DNA of 64,000 nt. Source: Branchiostoma lanceolatum (Eukaryota; Chordata; Leptocardii; Amphioxiformes; Branchiostomatidae). Under the pieces are notes generated by a model. That model was not told the DNA's origin and ran no database searches. It saw only the letters and a program-made list of their open reading frames with translations. Shown here piece by piece: positions 44,301-53,900 of the stretch (position 1 is the stretch's first letter; the number at the start of each line of letters is the position of its first letter). The position numbers and the translations under genes are program-made. The stretch covers positions 19,771,142 through 19,835,141 of the forward strand of contig NC_089722.1 in the NCBI RefSeq assembly GCF_035083965.1, in the 5' to 3' direction.

Positions 44301-45693
44301 CATAATTTACGACTTTCATAGCCGTTTGAAAATTACGCTGAAGCGGCCGCCTGGGTTGACCATATGACGTCACGTGATGAAATGTCCCAGGCTTACGACA
44401 CAATTTTCAAACAGCTACAGGAATTGTAATTCATGACAGTCCGATGTGATATGGGTGAGAACTTGGTTTTGGGGTATATTTAGTATACTATCACATGTAC
44501 TAGGCTTTTGAACCTTACCTTTAAGTTTCCTTTAACTTTACATCTTGCCATCTAACATTGGAGATCACTTCATACCCTTGTCTTTGGATGTTCAGCGGTT
44601 AACCTGTGTACAGGTAAGTTCGTCTGGTTAAGTTAAAAGCTAAGATAGTAGTTTGTTGAATCTTGCTGATTGGTTTCTCTTTTTGTTTTGTTTTTGAGCT
44701 TTTTTTCCTTGTAGCTGAGACTACTTGAAAGTCAACTTTGATGATGATGTAACACAGGTATAACTGTCCCAAATACAAATTTTTTGTCTTAAACTGCTTA
44801 AAGTTTGATCAAAACAAAAGTTTGTCAACTTTGTTCTGAAATCTGAAAATTTGAGAGGAAGACTCAGCAAGTATCAACATGCTCAGCTGTATTCTGTAAG
44901 AAGCTCTGAGGGTTCTTTAGCAAACTGTCCACCTGTTTACAGAAAAAACCTTCAATGGGAAAGAGTTAGGCATAGCCCTTGAGTCAGCTGGCATTGCAGT
45001 AGCCAATATTTGTATCGGTATCTATCACTGTTTCTGTCTACCAGCACAGGTTGGTGCTTACATATTTATCTCTACTAATCATGCTACTTTTGATGCATCA
45101 TCAAGGAAACTTGATAATTTTTTATATTTTTGCATACTTCGTTATGTTTAAGTTCACCATGTTAACCATGTTATGGCACTGAGCCTGAGTACTAGTGTGA
45201 ATTATGAATTTCAATTGTCAATTGCCTACTAATGTGCTTTATCTAACCACCAATCTTTGTCTAGTTGTATTGGATCTTACCAAGTAGTAGTGATTGCTAT
45301 TATACAGTTTCTAAAACTTTGCCAAGTGCATGTGTACATGTTACATGTCAAACAAAAGTAACTTTTACATAGATATACATTATATTGTTAATATTAGCTA
45401 TTTGTTTTTAATGATGTCGCTTTAAGTTTGTTGGTGTCTTTGATTACCTCAGTGATTTTAAGGACAAAGTTTGTTTGCTACATATGACCAAGAAAGATTT
45501 TTAGAATTGGAAATGGTTGTGCTTTTGTTAGCCACATTTTCTATTCTAATCATTAAATATTTATTGTCTTTACTTCCAATGTTACTTCAGACACAAGATC
45601 TTAGAGCTGCTGCAGAAGACGAAGACCAACAACACGCCTCCCTCGTTTGACAATCCCATGTATGAGGTGCCTGCTAATAATGTCAGTATTTAG
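32306..45693 (+). CDS. SEZ6-like: SEZ6-like CUB/Sushi type I membrane protein, 13 exons, 758 aa
   Basis: Exons: 32306-32408, 34067-34402, 36357-36542, 37100-37273, 37665-37820, 37995-38189, 38640-38778, 39227-39414, 39926-40114, 40528-40713, 41432-41638, 43644-43758, 45591-45693; the phases join and the total is 2277 nt. Signal peptide (GVQFLAGILCAAVFLAAG), CUB1 (DCGGNFTGSSGELLSP), CCP1 (CPDPGSPDYGS), CUB2 on two exons (ECGGNITNATSGVILSPGYP), CCP2 (CRDPGPILHG), CUB3 on two exons (PCGGNLTSAYGTIVSP), CCP3-5 (CPDPGTVNN, CDDPGTPENG, CHDPAFLHYG), TM helix (ALGVSLFVVLALLGVGGVVAY), then a tail with FDNPMYEVP and C-terminal VSI. Each CUB keeps only one Cys pair. CUB-CCP-CUB-CCP-CUB-CCP-CCP-CCP-TM with an NPxY tail is the SEZ6 family plan (vertebrate neuronal proteins with roles in dendrites, synapses and complement control). 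The amphioxus role is inferred. CSMD proteins have far more repeats. Confidence 0.9.
35050..35361. mobile_element. GC-rich long-inverted-repeat element in SEZ6-like intron 2
   Basis: Arms of about 120 bp: GGGAAAATTACCCTGGGAG to GGCCCACCCTCCCGCTG and GACTGACCC is matched inverted by GGGGTCGGTCTTCGGGGG to TGGCCCCCAGGGTAAGGG. The loop is about 45 bp. No target duplication was recognised. Confidence 0.6.
35942..36314. mobile_element. Inverted-repeat element rich in GTGCACC motifs
   Basis: Ends AGGGCTCGAAAT and ATTTCGAGTCCT are inverted. Inner arms carry GGGTGCAnnnGTGCACC at both sides. It lies 43 bp upstream of SEZ6-like exon 3. A fragment with the same motif is at about 33890-33950. Confidence 0.55.
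36570..36692. mobile_element. MITE fragment, ACTGTAAAT...GCAGTGGTTTTA family
   Basis: TTACTGTAAATCTTGAAATA then TTTGCAGTGGTTTTAG, with a counter-oriented TGCAAAATTGAATCCCTGCA. Another partial copy starts at about 36896. Same dispersed family as 43846-44055. Confidence 0.45.
41247..41312 (+). pseudogene. Fossil duplicate of SEZ6-like exon 11 (CCP5) start
   Basis: After an AG at 41245-41246 the sequence GAGGCTCCCATTCAGCTATG, then TTCCTCCACT, GGAACGTACACCCCTAGAAC and CCACCACTACTTT repeats the first ~80 bases of exon 11 (41432-41638), with the CATGACCCTG block lost. It breaks off into an ATAAGCC-family MITE (41313-41398). It is too short and lacks the CCP cysteines to be a working exon. Confidence 0.8.
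42203..42511. mobile_element. MITE, AAGCCCCTGTCACA ends, SEZ6-like intron 11
   Basis: AAGCCCCTGTCACATTTAG at the left; the right end complement reads AAGCCCCTGTCACACATAG. Internal arms (CTTTGGTTAAGG side) are weaker. No ORF. Confidence 0.65.
42598..42825. mobile_element. MITE with about 50-bp inverted arms, SEZ6-like intron 11
   Basis: CAGTATACTCTGGTGAGGCT and GGGCTGAGGTTTCCAAATTT at the left are mirrored by TGGAAACCTCAGCCCAG and AAGGTATATTCTAT at the right. No ORF. Confidence 0.6.
42867..43609. mobile_element. 740-bp TIR element carrying repeated CAATCGCGATTG palindromes
   Basis: Terminal arms of about 55 bp: AAGACCCCGTTCACACTC, then TCAATCGCGATTGAAGTATA, inverted at the right end (complement TAGACCCCGTTCACACTCG, then the same palindromes). 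The core AATCGCGATT or a one-base variant occurs about eleven times, mostly in the terminal 150 bp on each side. Short frames inside have no family features. It lies 34 bp upstream of the TM exon (43644). Confidence 0.8.
43846..44055. mobile_element. MITE, ACTGTAAATGCAGAAATG family
   Basis: ACTGTAAATGCAGAAATG then TTTGCGGTGGTTTTATG at the left; at the right CCGCAAACATTTATGCAT then TAACAGTA. It lies between the two candidate TM exons. Other copies: 48019-48204, 52751-52909, 60352-60535, 62490-62715. Confidence 0.75.
44126..44204 (+). CDS. Candidate alternative transmembrane exon of the SEZ6-like gene
   Basis: An open segment with an AG before it (44124-44125; another possible AG at 44136-44137) and a GTAAGA donor after 44204 encodes SIRAVSVTVIFVVALGGL, then CIGYKKVLR: a hydrophobic helix followed by basic residues, like the exon at 43644-43758. 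It accepts phase 1 from exon 11 and leaves phase 2 for exon 13, exactly as that exon does, so the two can replace each other but cannot be joined together in frame. Upstream of 44126 the frame has a stop. Confidence 0.55.
44218..44536. mobile_element. Inverted-repeat element in SEZ6-like intron 12
   Basis: CTTAAAGGAAACCAAAAGAT then AAGGTTCAAAAG at the left is mirrored by CTTTTGAACCTTACCTTTAA then GTTTCCTTTAA at the right. A central GACGTCACGTGATG block lies in the loop. Confidence 0.6.
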
Positions 45694-45760
45694 ATCGTCC
45701 TTGTCTCTTTTAATTTATACCTTATCAAAATTATAGCACCTTAATCACCAAGCAGACGAG

Positions 45761-45959
45761 TGACAAATGCATCTAAGTTGCTATTACTCTCCAAGCAGAG
45801 GAGTGGTTCCGGCTGGTTTTTGACGTGTTTTTAGACGTTTTTGTCGGGCTTTATACATTGTCATGTTTTTTGTCTCACCAAACCACTAAAAACACTTCAA
45901 AAACCAGCCGGAACCACTCCTCTGCTTGGAGAGTAATAGCAACTAAGATGCATTTGTCA
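45761..45959. repeat. Near-perfect 199-bp hairpin (2 x 73 bp) just after the SEZ6-like stop codon
   Basis: The left arm from TGACAAATGCATCTAAGTTG to GACGTGTTTTTA is repeated inverted to TGACAAATG's complement at 45951-45959. I count two mismatches over 73 bp; the spacer is about 53 bp. It starts 68 bp after the stop codon at 45691-45693, so it should be in the 3' UTR. Probably a young MITE. Confidence 0.85.
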
Positions 45960-46795
45960 TTTACTATCCCTTTTTTGTTATGTAAGGGCTATTAAATATG
46001 AATATCAGCAAAACACACAGAGGTGCACATGGTACCTTATTGCAACAGTTAGTTGCTAATCAATTGCAAAACCCATTTATATCATTTCATACTAGTAACC
46101 AAATGACTTTTGTTTTCGACTTGTACATAATTTGTACAGTCATTGAAGTTGCATTTTATCATCCAAAAACAGCCCTTACATAACATGATAAGTAATAAGT
46201 GTGTTGATTTTGCCATAGATGTAGCAATTTTATGTGACATCTTTTGAGATGTCAGTCTGAGTCTATATAATTTTCCAAGTTGTGGAAACCAAAACAAAGA
46301 GCAAATTTTTGCATCATATGTTGGTTTAAAGCAATTGGTATGTTGCTTGGTTTTGAATATTTTGAGATGAGAATTTTTAGGGTGAAACATGAGATTTGTT
46401 CCCTTTTAGTTCTTTGCAGCTTTTTGATATTTCAAAGCATATAACTTTCTTATTAATGACATAAAACATATTTTTTGTGTTGCTCTTTAGCCTGATGATG
46501 GCCCAAGTGTAGAGCAAAGTGCCGAAGCGTAGAAGAAAGTGCAGAAGCGTAGAGAAGACGCCTTCATCGTGAGAAGAAAGATGACAATCACGTCTGGGCT
46601 TTGTTGACATGCTGCTACCCAAAACATTTCAGTGTCATGACTAGCCTGGATGTATGATTTAATAACCCTGGACTCCATCTCTCTCCAGTTTGCTCCAACG
46701 ATCGCTTCTAAGCAGAATAGTCTGTCTCTATTTAAATGTTTGGTCCTTACGTAATTTTTTGGGGAATTTAATATTTTTTAGAAGTAGAGTAACAG

Positions 46796-46862
46796 GGATC
46801 GAACCTCCAAATTCAAGCCTGTTATCACACGGTTAGAAGCACAAATGTGACTCAGAGCCAGT
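46796..46862 (-). mobile_element. tRNA-derived SINE head remnant
   Basis: On the minus strand it contains a consensus-like box B, GGTTCGATCCCTG, and a weak box A (GTGCTTCTAACCGTGTG side). No body seen. Confidence 0.4.
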
Positions 46863-46924
46863 CAGAACTCTTGCCTACATTTTAGGCGAATATTGGAGAT
46901 GCCAGTTGTTTCTGTATTAGCGGG

Positions 46925-47215
46925 TGGTGCTGTGTTGGCGTAGTCAGTTAGGGTGTTTGGCCCAGAACCCAGAATTCCTGAGTTTAAATCCACTGACATG
47001 CCACCAATGTTGTGCCCTTGGGAAAAAGGCACTTAACACGACTTTCCTCACTCCACCCTGGTGTAAAAATGGGTACCTGACTTGGTTGTGGAGGTAAAAG
47101 GCGATGGAAGGAGAGGGATGGGCTCCGCCTTCCAATACCGTGCCCTAGACACAGTGGATAACAACCCACTTCCCCTGTGGCCTCAAAAAGGCTACGGGAG
47201 TACCTTTTAACGTGT
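46925..47215 (+). mobile_element. tRNA-derived SINE, nearly full length
   Basis: Box A-like TTGGCGTAGTCAGTTAGGGT, box B-like GAGTTTAAATCCACTG, then a body with CCACCCTGGTGTAAAAATGG and GTACCTGACTTGGTTGTGG and ending CTACGGGAGTACCTTTTA. The order (tRNA head, conserved body, short tail) is that of a deuterostome tRNA-SINE; the named family was not determined. Confidence 0.7.
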
Positions 47216-47941
47216 ACAAGACTATTCTTCAGGGAAGTGATTAAAGGAGCAAACAGACCTGGAATAGAATGGATACCAGGCTATAATTCAAACTCCAGCT
47301 GAAGGCAATGTAGTGTTTATAAAAGTTTACAATAATAGTTTCTGTGAATATTTGCTGATTGAAGTGATCCAGTGGTGGGCTTTCTCTTGTAATGTGGAAT
47401 TTCAGCATATATTATGTCCACAATTAGTTGAGGCAGGCCTTCAATACAGACTAAAGGAGAATTCTATTGCTTTAACAAAAGATTTTGTCAGGAAAAACAA
47501 ATCAAGAAAAGATGAGAATGGCATGCTTTTCTTTTCTTTGCTTGATGATGTCAGTGACATTTTCCTTAAAAGTCATGTTTGTGGTAAAAAGACAAATATC
47601 ACTTCCAAAAAGTGTCTTCATAATGGTGAAGTGCTATAAATGCTAAATGTGTCACACATGAAATAGAGTGCTATTTTTGGGGTGACATTTGAAAAAAAAA
47701 AATCAAAGTGGCACGAAAGTTAAAGATTTGTGCAAATTCATACAAGAAATGACAATTGCATGCATCAAAGAAAACTTTTAAAAGTGAGAAATGAGAATTA
47801 TTTTGAAAGGTTACCAAATTCACAATTTCCAAAATTTCAAAGTTTTAGATTAGTCAAATTGAAGCTGTCGCTTTCAGGAAAAAATGAAGACTGAGGTCTA
47901 ATCCTATTTTGGACTCATAGAAAATTAAAACTTGCCCTGAA

Positions 47942-47981
47942 TCTATACCAAGGAGGTCCTATTTTAACCTCCTTGTCTATA
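47942..47981. repeat. 28-bp palindromic micro-insertion with 6-bp target duplication
   Basis: The element 47948-47975 begins CCAAGGAGGTCCTATT and ends TTAACCTCCTTG, between two copies of TCTATA (47942-47947, 47976-47981). Read on the other strand it matches the 37-bp copy at 14729 with 9 bases deleted. Confidence 0.75.
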
Positions 47982-48018
47982 CATTAAAATGCTTAATGTT
48001 GTTGAGCCTAGTATACAC

Positions 48019-48204
48019 ACTGTCAATCTTGAAAATTTGCAGTGGTTTTATTTTCGCAGTGACTTCACCACAATTTCATGACACGGTGAATACCGGTATG
48101 CATTTTCATGTACCACAGAATTGTCTTAACAGTGAATAAAACACAGCCAAAAACTCCTTTTACTGCAAAATAAAATCACCAAAAAGGTCAATCAGTTTAC
48201 AGTA
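48019..48204. mobile_element. MITE, ACTGTAAAT...GCAGTGGTTTTA family
   Basis: ACTGTCAATCTTGAAAATTT then GCAGTGGTTTTATTTTCGCA at the left; right end AGTTTACAGTA. Counter arms (TGCAAAATAAAATCACC) match. Diverged copy. Confidence 0.55.
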
Positions 48205-49021
48205 TGCAATGCAAGTGGCTGTCATTTCAATTCAAAAGTAAGAATTCTGTGCAAGATTTTGAGCTAATCTTTTAATCAGAAAAACCATTCAGAAACTAAG
48301 ATTACCTTTTATTATGCTAATAGGATAGTGAACAAGATGCAAAGAGATTTTATTATCATACAAAGCTAATAACATGTGGATTTTATGCAAGTTTGTGGTG
48401 GTGGCAATAGGTGAAGGGATGTTGTATTTGTATATGTTGGTGTATCGTAGCAAAGAACCTAATATCTTTATACCCATTAGATTCTATATACCTGAGAAGC
48501 CTGGATGTTTATATGATGTTCACAAGAAGAGAGTATATTTTTAGTATATGGTCGAAGTATTTATTGTTTATTGAAAGATATTGAAGTGACTTGATGTTTC
48601 CCCATGATAAATAAAAAATAAGGCTAAAAGGGACCAAAGACCATGTATGATATCAAGTACAAGCACAAAGAAATATTGATTTTATGTCATATTTGAACAA
48701 AATATGGAAGCCAAAGGATCATTCTGAAACTGTACTACAAACTGTTGTATTATATTATTATTATTAATTCCTATAAATAACATAATGACATATTAAGTTA
48801 TAATATTATGTCAAGTAAGTATTGACTTGTACAGTACTGTTGTTTTGTCTTTTAAAGCCTGCTGTAGTAACTTAATTGGTTGTTGTGTGATTTTAGACCA
48901 TGAAACAGAAATAATTACTAAAAGCCAGTATTTCATGCACGTGAAAACATTACCGGTGGTGGGAACGTCATACGTACTGTAAGAATTGTTAGTCTATGAC
49001 ATGACATGGCTTTCAGTTATG

Positions 49022-49216
49022 ATAAGCCAGTTCAAGGTTTGAATTGCACATACACAAATGTGAAGGTCCCTTACTTGTAAACAGTTCATGTCTAGACCTA
49101 ATAATGCTTGGTTTGCCATACATGTTTTGTTTATGATCAGAGGCCTTCACCTTTGACATATTACCCACAATGCCTCACCCTGGTCATGTGCATTGCAAAC
49201 TGTGAACTAGCTTATT
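49022..49216. mobile_element. MITE, ATAAGCC/GGCCTTCACCTTTGAC family
   Basis: ATAAGCCAGTTCAAGGTTTG at the left; right end TTTGCACT-type arms to CAAACTGTGAACTAGCTTAT. Inner arms GAAGGTCCCTTACTTGTAAA and GGCCTTCACCTTTGACA. Same family as 24847-25015. Confidence 0.6.
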
Positions 49217-49687
49217 GCCTAAAATAATACTAGTATTTATCGTGTGGCATGAACTTATGAAAGAAAGTCCTAAAAATTGAAAGAGAAAACTATGTTATGG
49301 CCTAAGATGTGTACGAGTTACACGGAACTCGCCCTATGGCACAATGCTGCAATTATGGATGCCTTAACCTACTCCATACTAAGGGTGCATTGAACAACAT
49401 CAACTTTAAGTACAACTTAGCAAGAAATGGGTTAACTAATTGTGTTTGATATGAAACACTGTGGCAAAGTTAAAAGCTGTTGTGGATGTATTTGTACCTG
49501 TCTGGAAAGGGCATATTGAAAGTACATTATGTACACTTTCTGCAATATGTCTATTAAAGTTGCCGTTGCACATAAAAAATGTGAATCTCAGTCTCTTTTC
49601 TGTTGTTTTAGGCCTCACTGACTCAACTCTGGGGATAACATCCTCTGAACACCCCAAAATTAATAAAGCCTGTGGCCAGGAAGACAG

Positions 49688-50055
49688 TGTAACAGGCAAC
49701 ATATTAGCGTAAGGACCGCCCGGGGGTCACGTGGTGGGAGCACGTGACACGGGCGCGTCCTGGCGTCAGCCTGACCACGCCCCGTCGCGCTCGCGAAGCC
49801 CCGCCTTCCGGAAAGGGTATAAAGACCGTTGCACGACGTCTGTAAGTAAGCATTAGAGCAGAGATCGTCCCGCTGTCGCCTGTATCACCTTCGGTTAGAG
49901 TAGTACCATTTGTCGTCCTCCACTTCTGTTCAGGTATTTGTATCCTCTTAGTAACCTACATTCCGTTACTTAGTTCCTTGCATTCATTGTATGATCGACA
50001 GCAGTATCTTGAATAAAATATCACATCAAGCTGTAAACCGAACCCGAGTCTTGGC
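49688..50055 (+). mobile_element. Possible LTR or promoter-like element
   Basis: A sharp change to CpG-rich DNA includes two facing E-box palindromes (GTCACGTG and CACGTGAC, about 49726-49749), a TATA-like GGGTATAAAG near 49818, an AATAAA near 50013, and after CTTGGCA a TTTGGTGAGAGC that could be a TGG-type primer-binding site. TGTAAC...GGCA ends are LTR-like, but there is no target duplication and no gag/pol follows. It could equally be a CpG promoter of an unrecognised transcript. Confidence 0.35.
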
Positions 50056-50357
50056 AATATTTGGTGAGAGCTTCGTGTGGTGAGAGCACATAGTATAGTA
50101 ATATACACGTCTTAGTGTGGTGAGAGCACATCGTAACGTAAGAGTAATAGACCAGATCCTAACCAAAAGACCATCTGTCACAACAGCACCTAGATACAAA
50201 ATACACGCGTATCGGCAATCAACATGATTTTCAAAAGAGACCACGTCTCTTTTTCAGCGTGTCTGACTTCATGTTTCTCCATGTTTGAATTTGAAGTAAG
50301 ACGGATTGTCCTTCGAGACCTATTACCTAAACACTAGTCGATTAGTCCGTGACCGAC

Positions 50358-50557
50358 ACGTCCTGATCTGGGTCGGGGTCGAAACGTCCTAATCTGGCCC
50401 GAAAACGTCCTAATCTGGGTCCAAGACGTCCTGATCTGGGGCCGATACGTCCTGATCCGGGGCCGATACGTCCTGATCCGGGGCCGAAACGTCCTGATCC
50501 GGGGCCGAAACGTCCTGATCCGGGGCCGAAACGTCCTGATCCGGGGCCGAAACGTCC
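50358..50557. repeat. 21-bp minisatellite, about nine units
   Basis: Unit GTCCTGATCCGGGGCCGAAAC with variants to the left (GTCCTAATCTGG...). The 7-residue periodic frame on the minus strand (GRFGPGS) is a product of the period being a multiple of three. Confidence 0.93.
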
Positions 50558-50968
50558 GACAGTTCTATGCTTGAGTAAAACAATTTTGGAAAATAAGAGG
50601 AGGGACAATTCTACATTTGCTGAAGTGAATTTGGACATCTTAAGCACTTGCATCTTCAGTACTGTTCGTTGTGCCAAATTCGCTGAGGTTAAAGACAACA
50701 TTAGACAGAGACAGCCCGAAAACAAGACCTTAGACTTGGGCCTGATGGCCGTTTGATATGTATATTGACCCCGCTTAAACATTAACTGACTCGGACTGAA
50801 TCGCGCCCCTTCAACACATATTGACAGCTACAGTTTGCCTGCGCCACACAGAAAACGTCGCACAACAAAACTGCCGTGTGATACACACGAGATAACATAC
50901 GGGTGACCACAGCCCATACAGACCGATTGCAGGGAAGATAGACAACCAGCAACCTAGTCGAGTTCATC

Positions 50969-53900
50969 ATGAGGGGATTCCACGCACTGACAGCATGGGT
51001 AAGTCTGCATTGCTACTTGAAAATACTTCGTGTCCATGTGATCCTGGGCACTCGATCCAACTTAAACGGGAAATCATTGGCGTGAAACCTCTGATTTCTA
51101 TACACTAATTTAGTAAAACGTGCCGAACAGACATGAGAGAGTTAGAATAGAGCCAAGTAAGGCTTAAGTAGCATATGAGATAGTACATAAAACATGTGAA
51201 ACGCATATCTGATTCGATGTAAACCGTTTTGAGCGTGGGGTGGACCGTGCAAGATTGCATTATGGACGCAAAATACAAACCGTTTCCGAGTTCGGATTAT
51301 ATCCAAATCGAATCATCCAATTTTTTTTTTTTTCCCCATGTGGCCAGGTATCACGACAATAAATTCTGATGCCATGTCACCTACTCTTGACGTGAACTAG
51401 CGGTAACAGCTTACTAAGTTTCCGACCAGGCTACCAACAGTTCAGGGTAGCGAGTGTAGGAGCCCCGGTAGTGAATCGATCGGATAGCACCCAGGCTGGC
51501 AGGTGAGCCCGCATTGGACCACTAGTGGGTCAATATTGGACAACAAGTGGGTCAATATTGGACCACTAGTGGGTCAATATTGGACCACTAGTGGGTCAAT
51601 ATCGGACCACTTTGATATTGTTCGGCGAAGATATCAGGTCGTGGAACTCTAGTTTGCTATGGTCTTGATTTTTTCGTGGCGGATAGCTTGTGATTTAAGG
51701 AAGAAGGGGTCAAGGTTTGGGCCCCCTAGCAGCTTGTTCAGACTGGAACAATGGCAACTTTGTAAGACCCGACTTCAGTAAATGCGTGCCTGTAATCAAC
51801 ACCTACAGAAACTACTCGAGCTATTGACAAAAGCTATTGCTGGATATGTTCTACCTTTGCTTGCTGTAGGTCATCTGCAGTTGCATGCACTACTCGCTAG
51901 GGGTCCTTCCAGGAAACCCACGGATTGTCGACTTGACCCACACCTTGGTGAATGGCCTGGTGTACTGGCCAGGAGAGGTCCACTATCAGTGGAACATGGG
52001 ATTCAGGTGTGCGGTGTACATTAGCCACTTAGGTCCAAACATACTGCTCTATGATAATTGCTGTGCCAGGTTGAGTGTACTCACCCTTTTCTGATTTAAC
52101 ATATTTGTTTTCCATCAAACGCTTGCGAAAAGTTGCATAAAAACAACCGACCCAAAATGCTCACATATTGGATCATAGCCTGATCGATCAATAGCTTACT
52201 TAACCAATTCATTCGTCCTTCTAGTTATTAACATTCATTCCTTCATTTCTCCTTCATCCATTCATTTTGTAATGCAGCCATTAATGCATTGATTAATCAA
52301 ATAAATTCATTCATTCGCTAACGACCGACACAATTTCAGGGGTATGACCCCGGGCGGGTTCTACCTGGAGAATAACGACTTTCAGTCATCTGAGCACAGC
52401 GGGACCCACGTGGACGCGCCTGCGCACATGGCGGAGGGTAAATGGAAAGGTAGGTCCAAACAAGACCGCAACAACACGCTCATCACATTCCACGTCAAAA
52501 TGAACACGCCATAACTCAATATAGGTTTTGCTATCGCAAACCTGTAATGACGTTACCACTTCCCATCATACACCACTCACATTATGGGATACAAAATGGC
52601 GGCGCCCAAGAACAAAATCCAACGAAAGCAATACAGGTTTCGCTATCGCAAACCTGTAGATATCGCCTCTCCCTCGAGTCATCTCGATCTCTCCTCCTTT
52701 CCATTTTCCCTCCTTTCCTGCGCGTATGTATGTGTCTTGCACTATATACTACTGTAAATGCAGATATGTTCGCGGTGGTTTTATTTTCGCGGTGGACTCT
52801 TCACCGTGAACTTAAAACCACCGCGAACAGGCGTTACATTGTGTGAGATTGTAGACTATTGTTTCAAACGCAAACTCAAAACCACCGCGAACATTTCTCA
52901 TTTACAGTAATTGAACTTTCCATATGAGCTAGAACTGAGTTTGAAATTTTGCCTGCTCTTTTGAGTGAACTATAAACACGCTTGTTTCTTCATTTACTTA
53001 TTTTTCCATCTATTGAATGAATGAATGAATGAATGAATAAACAAAAAGTTGAGTAACGAAGGAAAGAAAGAATGAATTATTCTTTCTTTCCTTCGTTACT
53101 CAACTTTTTGTTTATTCATTCATTCATTCATTCATTCATTCATTCATTCCTTTCCATCCTTTATTCCTCCATACTTTGAGAGCCACATAAAATAAAATAC
53201 ACGAGAACACATACAAATATAAGACGTTAAAAGATAAAATAACTTTTCGAATATAAACAAGGGATTCGATAAAAGAAGATATTGGATAACGTTAATCGTT
53301 GGGTTTTTTCATTCATCCATTCATTCGTTCATTTGTTTATTCATTCTTTGAAACTTTTAAACTTTTTAAACGTTTAATCTTAATTCTTAACTTCGTAGAC
53401 ACTAACGTTATGTCTGAATTATGTTGACTTTTACAGTGGTTTTGATACATTTATAAATTGATAATGACATGTGCTTCTTAAAATCGTAAAGTTGAAATTT
53501 TAACGGGAGATTAAAACTGGAATATACAGGATAAACAACAGTTGGTATAATATAATCCTATACTAGTGATTCCGTAGCGACAATGCGTCTTATAAATACA
53601 GTACTTTTCTTGGAACTTGATATCACTAAATGTCCTGGAGGAATGTTTCATTTCCATTTCAGCGGACCAGATCCAGCTGGAGCGGCTGACGGGCCCAGGT
53701 GTTGTGGTGGACCTGTGGGAGAAAAACGTGACGTCAGACTACCTGGTGTCCCAGCAGGACTTCCAGGACTGGGAGGAGAAACACGGGAGGATCCCGGATG
53801 GCTGCATTCTCATGAGTCAGTTCAATGTCATCACACTCTGACGATGCATTCATCTGCTATAGATATTTCTAAGTGATGCACGCCAAAATGTAGATACACT

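Larger units (their letters stand above)
47215..49687. other. 3' UTR / intergenic downstream of the SEZ6-like gene
   Basis: AT-rich DNA with the micro-insertion and two MITEs listed separately. The open frame at 47313-47639 has no recognisable family, no splice partners and low-complexity composition. No gene seen. Confidence 0.45.

Noticed and set aside
44590-44760. Extra small exons between the alternative TM exon and the last exon of the SEZ6-like gene
   Set aside because: Segments bounded by AG and GT here have in-frame stops in the phase required.
47313-47639. 108-codon plus-strand open frame after the SEZ6-like gene
   Set aside because: No known motif, no splice partner, AT-rich composition.
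50342-50782. 146-codon minus-strand frame with GRFGPGS repeats
   Set aside because: Produced by the 21-bp minisatellite.
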